From: Daucus carota subsp. sativus
Taxonomy: Eukaryota > Streptophyta > Magnoliopsida > Apiales > Apiaceae
Direction of reading: 5' to 3'
DNA length: 64,000 nt
Assembly: GCF_001625215.2 (NCBI RefSeq)
Contig: NC_030383.2
Span: 51,332,380-51,396,379 of the forward strand
Within the stretch, counting starts at the first letter, position 1. The number at the start of each line of letters is the position of its first letter. Shown here one piece after another: positions 50,190 through 59,670 of the stretch. The notes beneath the pieces are model-generated. The model saw only the letters and a program-made list of their open reading frames with translations, searched no databases and was not told where the DNA came from. Both the position numbers and the translations under genes were made by a program.

Positions 50190-50246
<57 letters not shown>

Positions 50247-50691
50247 ATTGCTCAAATAGAAACAACTAAAATAAAAACCAAAATGGAAACCAAGTAAACT
50301 ATACCTAAATGACCTCACCCACCCCCTATATGTCATCACCCACCTAGGGCCCATCCTCACCCCCACTCAATCCACCCGGGCCCGCTAGGGCCTCGCCAAG
50401 GCTCCCCACAGGTCCTGGACAGGCTCCAAACAGTCTTGAAGAGCCAAACCTTGGCCCCACCATGGTCCCACTAGGCCCCGACCCGGCCCTACTAGGCCTC
50501 ACTTAGACCCCGTCTAGGCCCATCTCGGGGTCCATCCCCGGTCTCAAAACCCGCATCATTCTACTTAATCGCATTGGTTTCTATTTAGTTTCTATTCTCG
50601 TAGTTTCTATTGGAGTATGACTCACTAGTACAAAAATGATATATACATTATATCAGAAACCCACTGAAATATATTCTTGGATCCGCCACTA
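49912..50691. mobile_element. Probable hAT-like element with GC-rich interior
   Basis: Ends CAGGGCGGAT (49912) and ATCCGCCACTA (50691), with near-perfect flanks GTAGTTAG / GTAGTTGG. The interior has a long (TA)n tract and an unusually GC-rich block (about 50310-50560) with AGGCCC/GGGCCC repeats. Confidence 0.5.
50192..50242. repeat. (TA)n microsatellite
   Basis: About 25 uninterrupted TA units. Confidence 0.97.
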
Positions 50692-50739
50692 GTAGTTGGG
50701 TGCATCATCAATTAGAAAGTAACCGAATAAACTTACTCC

Positions 50740-51335
50740 CGAATATAAATTGGGTGTTGAGCAATTTATAAAATTTGCTATTGGGAATAAAGGTGTAGTT
50801 GAGGTTTGATGAAGTGTCCATTTGTTAATTGTAAAAATGGAATATGGGAGACTATTGAAAATGTTAGATATCATTTGATAGCTAATGAAATTTGTGTGGG
50901 TTATAAAATTTGGACACCTCATGGAGAATCATTACGAAAAAAAAAAATGGTGTTCAAGTAGAAGTTGAAAAACCGGTAGATGCTAAGAGATGTTGGATCC
51001 CAACCTTTTAGTACTAGTTACACCCATACTTGTACTAATAGAGTAGAAGAACCACCTAATGCGAATGCTTTCGAATTTTACAAAGAAATTAGTGATGTGG
51101 AACACCAATATATCCGGAAAGCACCAACAACAAAAAACTATCTTTCACCACAAAGTTGTTGCGCTTTAAAAATGAATCCCATTATAGTGAGAAATCTTTT
51201 AATTTGTTACTTGAGATTATAGGCGATGTTCTTCCACCAAAGCACACATTACTATCTACTTATTATAGGGAGAAGAAAATAGTAAAAGAATTGAAGGTAT
51301 CATACAACAAAGTCTATCTTTATATAACATAAGGT
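50740..51335 (+). pseudogene. CACTA TNP2-type transposase remnant
   Basis: Translated pieces in shifting frames: GVEQFIKFAIGN, then VRYHLIANEICVGYKIWTPHG (transposase-associated domain), FEFYKEISDVEHQYI, and LLEIIGDVLPPKHTLLSTYY. Order and motifs match plant TNP2 proteins, but stops and deletions are frequent. Confidence 0.7.
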
Positions 51336-51589
51336 GGAATCTATGTGGCTTATAGCATAAAATTAAATATTGTTTAACTCCAAATGTTAGAGATTTTTTA
51401 ATCAAGTTTGCTCATATATTATCTATTCAGAAGTTTGAGTTGTTTATTATCATTTCATGATAGATTTGGAATGTCAGAATTAGATGAATTCATTGCAACG
51501 TACTGCCTATGGGATCTTCATTGCTTGAATGGTGTTGTTCATTAGTTAAGGACTTCAAAGAAACTTGTCATTCGAGTAACTAAAACTGA

Positions 51590-51780
51590 AGATCGGTGTT
51601 CTCCTCCAAATAGTGATAGCATTATGTTGAATGCTGATGTCAGCTTTTTAATTTGTAATAATACACGAGGGGTTGGCGTGGTGGCTCGTGATCATGATGG
51701 TAAACTTATCGATGCATCCACTAAGTTTATGTCATTTGCACCTAATATGTTATTGGATGAGCTAAATGCAATCAACTAAG
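51590..51780 (+). pseudogene. RNase H-like (RVT_3) fragment
   Basis: Open stretch reading LNADVSFLICNNTRGVGVVARDHDG and LDELNAIN, with the pattern of the RNase H-like domain found at the end of plant LINE polyproteins. No adjacent RT. Confidence 0.55.
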
Positions 51781-52506
51781 GGGTCATCTTGGCTACCAGT
51801 AAAGGCTGAATTTTTTTTAAGAGTGTCTAATATTTATAAATGGATTTGTTTTTTGAAATAAAATTATAAATGATTAGAAGCAACTTAAAAATCAAAAATT
51901 TAAATTTTAACCTCTATAAACTAATTTTTCTTGTACTTTATTTAAATTTAGTAGAATATATAATTCAACTTTTATAATAATTCTTATAAATGATATTTGT
52001 GATTATCATATTGACTAAATTTAATCAAACGTAATGAATCATTTTATATATATATACTAGTATTATCAGTCATAATAATTGGGATCATTAACATGTATTG
52101 CACTATATATTTTTAATAAGTATATTAATCATGGAAATTTTATATTTTGGAAAAGAAGTCAACAAACGGATTGAATCTGAATATGCGGTTTTATAAAAAA
52201 TAATGATCCTGACCCAGATCCGAATCCGGATTTTAAAAAAAATCCGGATCGAATATTTACTCCGGGTTTTTGGATACAATATTCGGATTTTCAGATTTTT
52301 TTAATTGAAATATCGAATAATCGAATTTTCGGATTTTAATGCGCTCTCCGCAAGCCGTTAGAGATCTTTGTAGTTCGAACCAACCGTATACTTTATGAAT
52401 TGTGCTGATGTTTACAGAATCTATAAATTTTATTCATTTTTGTTTTCTCGATATAATTTAAGAAATGGTACAATTATCACTAGTCACTACCTAACAACTT
52501 TTGATA
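51781..52506. other. AT-rich, decayed repeat end
   Basis: At about 52165-52345 there are repeated ATCCGGAT/CGGATT motifs like the subterminal arrays of the hAT elements, but no complete termini. Confidence 0.4.
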
Positions 52507-52514
52507 AATGGCAT

Positions 52515-53340
52515 TAGGGGTGAACATAAACCCGTTCAACCCGCTAACCCAACCCAAACCAACCCTTTTTTAGGCCGATTAACCCGACCCGTTCAAAACC
52601 GAAAAATAAATGGGTTAATTTTTAAAAAACCCGATAAAGTTGGGTTGGGTCAGAGTTTTACAGATTTTAACCCTAACTAACCCAACCCAACCCGATTATA
52701 TATATACGTGTGTATAATATTTACATATCTATCTTACATTCTTAAGTTTATCCCGATCAATCTATAACCTAAATTTGATTTATCTAGGGTGTGTCTATAC
52801 ATTTACAATAATAATATGAATAATTTTAAATATCTCGATAACTATAAAATGTAAATGATGACTTTTGGAATTTGAACATGGTTAATGATCTGTTAATGAA
52901 CTGATGTACAACTTATAAATAAGAGTCCGTAACTGAGGGTGTATACAACAATTTCTTATTATTTCACTATTGTTCAAATATTTCACTAATGTAATAGGCT
53001 TCTCTCTTCAATTAAAAACTTACGCATCGACTAATATTAGTGAATGATTCATAGAAACTGAGTAACTATAAATATATGTATGCCGACTGTTACTAACTAT
53101 CGACGTGCGAGTGAGTATATTTTTTTTTCCTATCCCGATGAATGACTAAATTTTTATTAATTATTATTTTCGCAAGTTTAACCCAAACCAATCCGACCCA
53201 AACCGAATTAATTGGGTTGGGTAAGGTTGGGTTATATAAATTTTTTCCGGTTAATGGGTTAAATTTTTATTAACCCGCACTAATTGGGTTGGGTCATTTT
53301 TTTTTAAAAACCCGCCCAACCCAACCCATTTTCACCCCTA
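52515..53340. mobile_element. Non-autonomous hAT-type element, TSD AATGGCAT
   Basis: Perfect 8-bp TSD (52507-52514, 53341-53348). TIRs TAGGGGTGAA / TTCACCCCTA. GGGTTGGGTT / AACCCAACCC arrays at both ends. 826 bp, ending about 100 bp upstream of the PLAT gene's ATG. Confidence 0.93.
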
Positions 53341-53449
53341 AATGGCATATTCCCAAACTTCATCCTATTTCACAACATATGTTACAAATCAGACAGCAAG
53401 ATAGACCACACTACAACATAAAGAGAGAAACAGAAATACAGAAAAAATC

Positions 53450-54756
53450 ATGGAACAAACTATACATCTCTGCACCTATCTCTTCATCTTCTTGGCCATG
53501 GCTTCCGTCGTTCGATCCGTAAGTTAAATTATCTTCGGAAATCGGTAGTATTGATATCTGTGTTTATATGTCTTACCATGTTTAAGAATTTATCTTGCTT
53601 CCATAATTAAGCTGGCTGCGAATGAACTGAAATTAATTTAAAAAATATGCATGACAGGACGACGAATGCGTGTACACTGTGTATATCCGTACAGGCTCAA
53701 CGATCAAAGGCGGCACCGATTCAAAAATGACGCTGACCCTCTACGCAGCAGACGGGTACGGAGTCCGTATCAACAATCTGGAGACATGGGGAGGCTTGAT
53801 GGGTCCGGACCACGATTACTTCGAGCGAGGCAACCTGGACATTTTCAGCGGCAAAGGTCCGTGTCTTTCGGGACCAGCTTGTTTGATGAACATAACTTCA
53901 GATGGAAGTGGATCAGGTCACGGTTGGTACTGTAACTATGTTGAGGTGACCAATGGCGGAGCCAGAAATTATACTTTACCTGGGCTACTTTCTGAAGGTT
54001 TTTTTTTTTACTTGTTTTTTAGGCTAGCAACATTATCATAGTAATAAAAACTTATCTCACAACATAATTATAAAATTTAAACACGATCAAACAAAAACAA
54101 ATTTAAAATAAGACCCAGTTTATAATATATACAAGATAGTGTTCTCTCAAAAACTAACTACCAAATTTGAGTAATTCTTAGTTATTATTTAAGTTAAAAC
54201 CTTCAATTTTTAATAGAATAATATTCATCTTTTACCATAAACTGTCTTCATCTCTTTTTTTCTAAACTTGTCATTACATATATCCGGTAAAGGATAGAGG
54301 AAAAAGTTCAAATATATTTTAACTATAAAACCTAAATGGCAAGAATATAAATTTTAAATAAAAAAAATATGAATTGATCTTCTTGTTGATTCTTTTCTCC
54401 TCCTTGAAACCTAGTTTTCCGTCCTAACTGAAAGTTTTGCAAGAAAGATTAAATGGGTTCGGACAAAATGTAGTGGGCTGGCCTTAAAATATTTGGGCTG
54501 AGTAATATTAAAATTTGGGGGGAAAAAATTTTGCCCTGGGCTGGAGCCCACCCCAGCCTTGGCTGTGGCTCCGCCCCTGGAGGTGACTACTACTGGTGCA
54601 CATATTCCTTGTGCTCAACAATTGTTCACCGTGGAGCAGTGGATTGCTCTTGATAGATCACCCTATCAACTTACGGCGATTCGAGATTTATGCGATGTTG
54701 GTCGTGAAATGTTGAAGGGTTTGGGGACTTATGTTGGTGAGACTGCAGATGTATGA
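53450..54756 (+). CDS. Plant PLAT-domain protein, split by a transposon
   Basis: Exon 1 53450-53518 (23 codons, signal peptide LCTYLFIFLAMASVVRS), intron, then coding from 53658 (DDECVYTVYIRTGSTIKGGT...). A PLAT/LH2 domain runs through the middle with WGGLMGPDHDYFERGNLDIF and GHGWYCNYVEVT. At 53951 a 629-bp element interrupts the gene; coding resumes at 54580 (EVTTTGAHIPC, QQLFTVEQWIALD) and ends at TGA 54756. Read straight through, the protein is truncated 27 codons into the element. If 53946-54582 is removed as an intron, the product is 176 aa, a normal length for this family of secreted/ER stress-related proteins. Both coding halves are free of other lesions. Confidence 0.85.
53951..54579. 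mobile_element. hAT-like element inserted in the PLAT gene, TSD GAGGTGAC
   Basis: TIRs CAATGGCGGAGCCA / TGGCTCCGCCCCTG (12 of 14 complementary). Perfect 8-bp TSD GAGGTGAC at 53943-53950 and 54580-54587. No transposase. The perfect TSD and undamaged flanking exons point to a recent insertion. Confidence 0.9.
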
Positions 54757-55306
54757 GTGTGGTTGGACTTTTCTTGGTTTGAAGGGTAGATACGTGAGTG
54801 TGTGGTTCTTAGGATTTCACTGGAAAGTTGTTTTTGTGTCGTATCATTGTATTTTATCCTTCTATGTGCATCATTAGTCAATTTTTACATTATAGATAAA
54901 AGTTTGAGTAATGAGAATAATGGGGTTTTGGACAAGGACCCTTGGGATTAGTTGAATAAAATGATTGTATAAGTTGTGTAAATGTCTGTTTTCTGTTGGT
55001 TGATTATAATATTAATACTCTGTTTTCTACTGGTTGATTGTAATATGGAATAGTCTGTAATACAGGGGGAACAAGTTTCCTCAAATTTCTTGCCAAGTAA
55101 TTAAGAAGAAACACAACGTAATTAATAGAAACACAACATAACAGAAACAAAGCTTTTTTTTTTTTCTTATTCCGATTCAACGAGTTGTGTATTTTGAGTA
55201 AATATATCCTCGCTTCTCCTATGTAGAAAGGAGAAAATGTTACGAATATGAAGTTGGGTATAAAAACGAATATAAAAGGTTAATATCATATTTTTAAAGG
55301 TAAAAT
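54757..55306. other. 3' flank of the PLAT gene
   Basis: 3' UTR and AT-rich flank, with a small direct repeat around 54990-55050. No gene. Confidence 0.45.
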
Positions 55307-55494
55307 AAGGGGTGAGCATTCGGTTTGGTTAACCGAAAATCGAATCAAGCAAGTTAAATTAGGTTTTCGGTAATAACCGAAAATTTTATAAAAGCGATAT
55401 TAATTCGGTTCGTTGTTCGATAGAGATTTATGATAAATTTCAGTGTCGGTTAATCGGAAAAAAAATTCGATTTTGGTTAACCGAATGCACCCTA
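55307..55494. mobile_element. Short hAT-like MITE
   Basis: Inverted ends AAGGGGTGAGCATTCGGTT / AACCGAATGCACCCTA and internal GGTTAACCGAA motifs. Flanks GGTAAAAT / GATGAAAT match at 6 of 8 positions, a weak TSD. 188 bp. Confidence 0.6.
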
Positions 55495-55938
55495 GATGAA
55501 ATATCAAAAACAGGCCATTCTATTTACATTATTTTTCGATTTAAATAATTCAAAACTACCAAAGCATCGATGTCACCTCGTTTTAAAATAGAGTTTATAT
55601 AAATCCAATCATTTAAACTGCCATATCATTTTATAACAAATGTTATAAAAATATTAGGTGCTCGAAAATTTTCAAAAAATTTCACAATATTAATTGCTAA
55701 TATTTGATTGCCTTCACTCATTTTATTAATAATGAGACCACTTATAATCATATAAATCACTCAATTAAAATTATCTATTTATTTATCATATTATTTATAA
55801 AAGATTGAGATAAATAAATTACATTATTCAATTTATATCCAATTTGAGTGCAACATTTGTATTCTCAATGACAATAAATATCCCTCCTTTTGGGCGGACA
55901 AAGGTCAGCTGCCAACAGGGCATGTTGTATCTATACTA

Positions 55939-56190
55939 TTCCCTCCGTCCCCCTCATTTGTTTACATTTGGGGGACGGGGGCTCGGCACGCATTCTAATG
56001 CTCTCGTAAAACGTAGTTCGATAAATTATTTTGAGCTTTTTTTTCTTCTGAATAAAAATTTGATGTTTAAATTTTTATACAGGAAAAAAAAATTCCAAAA
56101 ATAAGTTATAGAACTATGTTTTATATGCGCCTTAAAATGCGTGTCGAGCAGTGTGAAAAAACTGTAAAGAAATGAGAGGGACAGAGGGAG
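55939..56190. mobile_element. Stowaway MITE nested in a Helitron 5' end
   Basis: TTCCCTCCGTCCCCCTCATT... / ...AATGAGAGGGACAGAGGGAG, TA at 55937-55938 and 56191-56192. 252 bp. Confidence 0.9.
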
Positions 56191-56567
56191 TATACTATAT
56201 TATAATAAGCCAACATATGTATAATTTGTAATTCTAGTTTTTGTTCATATTTATTAGTTTGGTCAATTTTGTTTCGTTACTAGACTGTTACTGTTGTGTA
56301 TAATTTGTAGTTTTTGTTCATGTTTTTTGGTTTGGTTAGTTTTGTTTCGTTACTATGACTGTTATTTAAAAAAGGTCTCTTTTGTTAGAATTCTATCTCC
56401 TAATGGACATTGGTTTTACAAACTAAAGCAAACACTACAGAAAACAGACACTTGAACCACCGCCCTATGTTTTCCTCTCCATCTCGGCGAGCTCCGTAGC
56501 TAGACATTTTTTTTACTTTTCATTCCATTACTCAAGAACTTCATCTCCCCGAAAGTATGTTCTTGAT

Positions 56568-56569
56568 AC

Positions 56570-56612
<43 letters not shown>
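56568..56612. repeat. (TA)n microsatellite
   Basis: Alternating TA tract with TG/CA interruptions at its edges. Confidence 0.9.
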
Positions 56613-56615
<3 letters not shown>

Positions 56616-56694
56616 ATGAATATGAGTTGTCTCTGTTCTGATTAATTAGCTTTCTTTGTTATCCATTGTTTATTTATTTTAAATTCAGTAATTT

Positions 56695-56862
56695 AGTTAT
56701 TTATAAGAATTGATTAATTTGATCTTTGTTTTTAGTTACTTATAAAGATCGATTAATTTGATCTTTGTTTTTAGTGAGCTCTGTCTACGGAAACTAAGAA
56801 TGAATCATGCATGTAAAGTGTCTGTCTACGGAAACTAAGAATGAATCATGCATGTAAAGTGT
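56695..56862. repeat. Two adjacent tandem duplications in the Helitron
   Basis: A 39-bp unit (56695-56733, 56734-56772, a few mismatches) is followed at once by a perfect 41-bp duplication (56781-56821, 56822-56862). Confidence 0.93.
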
Positions 56863-57058
56863 TTGATATGAGAGTAGTTTGAATCATCAACTCACTGTGA
56901 TCAAATAAATAATCACAGAATTAAAATCATTAGAATTGTGCAAGTTGCTTTAGTTATCTTTTCAAACCAAGTGTATAAAATGAACTTTTATCGAGTTTTT
57001 GATAAATGGGCAACCTTTGTTCGCCATTAATCAATCAAATTCGACCCAGTTTTAGTAA

Positions 57059-57218
57059 ATGGAGACTCATTTTAGATCTGGGTTTATAACAATTATCGTT
57101 ATTATACTGTTATTTGTGTATCTTCTTTTAATGTTTCTGTACAAACTCGAAGACTTATAAATGTACAAGTTGCTCTTAAGGCCAAATGGTCCGGCACTCC
57201 TTTGCTTTTGGAAGCCAG
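57059..57218 (+). pseudogene. Captured first exon of a UGGT-like gene
   Basis: An ATG (57059) opens a hydrophobic, signal-like stretch (GFITIIVIILLFVYLLLM). After a frameshift comes INVQVALKAKWSGTPLLLEA, characteristic of the N-terminus of UDP-glucose:glycoprotein glucosyltransferase. A GT donor follows at 57219. No further exon of that gene is present, and the fragment lies inside the Helitron, so it is probably a captured piece. Confidence 0.65.
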
Positions 57219-57504
57219 GTACTTTTTTAATCCTCCTTTTCTGTTTTTTTTGTTGCTTGATTACATAAGCTATTTTAGATATTTATTCTTGATTTTCAGT
57301 TTCGAACTATAAAAAAAATATTGATGATATAATAAATATATTTAAAAATAAAAAAAATTAACAAAACTTATATCTAAATTATTAAACAGAATAAATAACA
57401 AATTTAGACTAGAATTTAAACTACAAACAAGAGCCCTGCACGGGTTTTTACACATACGCTAGTTTCCCCTTATCGATCGAGTAAAGAACATGTTTTAGCA
57501 TTTC

Positions 57505-59219
57505 TCATATCATAGCTGATGAGGAAGCAACTTTAATCTTGTCAGCTGGAAGAGGAAGAAGAGGAACAGAAAGCTTTTGCATTTTTCTCATGTTATTAAT
57601 AGCTCTAGCCGGATTAAGGCTTTTGGGACACGTGGCAGTGCAGTTCTGGATAGTCCTGCATCGATACAGCCGATTTTCATTCTCCGTTAACGCTTGCAAT
57701 CTTTCATCTGTATACTCATCTCGGCTGTACAACAATACGAAAATCTACAATCAGAAATCTCAAACATGTTCTTAATACAAGCTAGAAAACGGAGCCTAGT
57801 TTGTTTAAAAAAGTGCTGAGAAGTAAATTTAGACTTATAAGTGATTAAACTGTTTATTTAAAAGTCCTGAAACAAAAACTAACATTTTCTTATAAGTGCT
57901 TTTCACTTTTTACATAAACAAATCAACAAAAGTAGAAGCTGACTACTTATCGAGAAATGTCATGACTAGGCGACCTGCCCCTTGATATCTGCTTAATATT
58001 GAGAATTATTGCAGCTTAATTATGAACAAACCTGTCCGAGACCCAACGATAAGCATGTAGCAACGCGGCCGGTCCAAGAAACTCTTCAGGATTCCACCAA
58101 TAAGCAGGGCAAGCAGTACTGCAACAAGCACATAAAATGCACTCATAAAGACCATCTAATTTTCTCCTTTCTGCAGGTGTTTGCCTGTTTTCCCTTCCAT
58201 CTGGCGCGGCTTTTTTCGTTTTCAGCCATGGCTCAATAGACCTAATGGATATAGTGATAATCAAATCCGTAAATTCCTTTTCCAGAATTGACATCTCAAT
58301 TAATTGGAAAAAATAAAAAAAGAAAAGACAGAGTCCAAAATGAAGTCTTACTTATATTGGTTGTAGAAATTAGTGAGATCAACCACCAAGTCTTTGATAA
58401 CAAACATGTGGGGAAGAGGAGTGATATAAGTGGGTGTGGAAGTGTTTGTATCAATAGGCTTGAGGCATGCCACTGTGTTGGTTCCATCTATGTTCATCGA
58501 ACAAGACCCACAAATCCCCTCTCTGCATGACCTTCTATAGCTCAGACTTGAATCCTCCTCTGCTTTGATCTTCTGCAGTGCATCCAACACCTAAACAATT
58601 CCATAAATATAAAAGTATAATCAGGGATGTAACCAAAAAAATAAAATTGGAGGGGCGAAAATTTTTTACGCAAAAAATATTTCGGCAATCTAGATTTTAT
58701 TGACAAGTTCATGAATTTGTATGTATAAAATCCAAAATTTACATGAGATCTCTATATATATTTGAAGGGAACATTAAAATTTGTGAGGAACCAAATGAAC
58801 TCTATAATCAGTTTCTATACTCAAAATTGAATAAATACAAGGTTTATGAGAGATTTTTTGGGGACAGTATGACTATATAATTAATTTTCATACGAAACAG
58901 AATCAGTTTGGACTTGAAATGAAGTAAAAATAAAATTAGAGAATGTTGATTTACCATGGGGCCACAGGAAGACAAGTCCACAAAGTAAGATTGGAGAAAA
59001 GGCTTTCGATCAGGATAATCAGGGCTCCATCTATAAATCTTAAACTCTTTTCTCAAAGATCTCATCTTGGCCGTTACATCTTGATGTGATTCAACCGCTG
59101 CTTCTGCATGCTCTTGCGAAGCTGGATGTCCTTGCAGTATGGGGAAGTTTCTGTTCTTGAGATTTAAGCTCTTCTTCACCAACTTGATAACTTTCCCATA
59201 TATATCCTTCCCTCAACAT
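57505..59219 (-). CDS. SDH2-3: Succinate dehydrogenase iron-sulfur subunit, SDH2-3 type
   Basis: Exons 59219-58955, 58590-58352, 58241-58032 and 57724-57505, all GT..AG. Clusters: 2Fe-2S (CREGICGSC...C), 4Fe-4S ([12 protein letters not shown]) and 3Fe-4S ([17 protein letters not shown]). FPILQGH and [19 protein letters not shown] are typical of the seed-type SDH2-3 rather than SDH2-1/2. It would donate electrons from the flavoprotein to ubiquinone in mitochondrial complex II. Oddity: the only upstream ATG (59219) is one base out of frame with the conserved protein, so total exon length is 3n+1. No in-frame ATG precedes the internal Met of [10 protein letters not shown]. Either a frameshift in the presequence or a base error. 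Confidence 0.88.
58600..58945. other. SDH2-3 intron 1 with possible transposon fragment
   Basis: CAGGGATGTAACCA...GGAGGGGCG near 58624-58660 resembles the hAT-like termini seen in the PLAT insertion. No second end. Otherwise AT-rich intron. Confidence 0.3.
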
Positions 59220-59297
59220 ATTATCTTTTGGTTAGGAGTCTGGTTTATGATAATATATTGGAAATATGGCGGGGATTTAAGGAGGTTGAGTATATGG

Positions 59298-59335
59298 ACA
59301 CGTGTTGGTGTATTGCATGCATGAAGCTCCACGTG
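59298..59335 (-). promoter_or_regulatory. ABRE-RY-ABRE seed promoter module of SDH2-3
   Basis: Two G-box/ABRE cores CACGTG (59299-59304 and 59330-59335) flank an RY element CATGCATG (59316-59323), 80-115 bp upstream of the ATG. This combination is the classic ABI3/bZIP-controlled seed-maturation module, and SDH2-3 in Arabidopsis is known to be seed-specific. Confidence 0.75.
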
Positions 59336-59670
59336 TAAGTATCAGAAGAGAGCTTAGTAACCTACTTGTGACTTGTCACCTCTGTTTTCATCTGCATCTA
59401 TGTCCACGAGATTTGGGCCTTCATTTGTTTTCTAAGTTGGGCCTGGACTGCAATTGGCAATTGTTCCCCTTCCTTCTGTAAACATGCAAAAGACTCCAGT
59501 ACTCTGGTAAGCAGGCGTTGCTAAAACCACCGACAATCTTATGACCTCTTTGTTCAAGTTAAAAGAATCAAGTGCACAAAATGTTATTTATGACCAATTT
59601 TTTTACTATATAATTTTTTAAATTTATAGCTTGTTATGTCTAATAATCTATATCTATCTATATCTATCTA

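Larger units (their letters stand above)
55930..57462 (+). mobile_element. Helitron carrying a gene fragment and a nested Stowaway
   Basis: The 5' end is TCTATACTA (55930, after A). It is interrupted by a Stowaway at its eighth-ninth base and continues TACTATATTATAATAAGCC at 56193. The 3' end has a decayed hairpin (CCCTGCACGGG, 57434-57444), then CTAG (57459-57462) before T. Inside: a UGGT-like exon (57059-57218), two tandem duplications and a (TA)n tract. Confidence 0.8.

Noticed and set aside
56695-56862. Short direct repeats considered as a CRISPR-like array
   Set aside because: Plain tandem duplications without spacers, in a plant genome.
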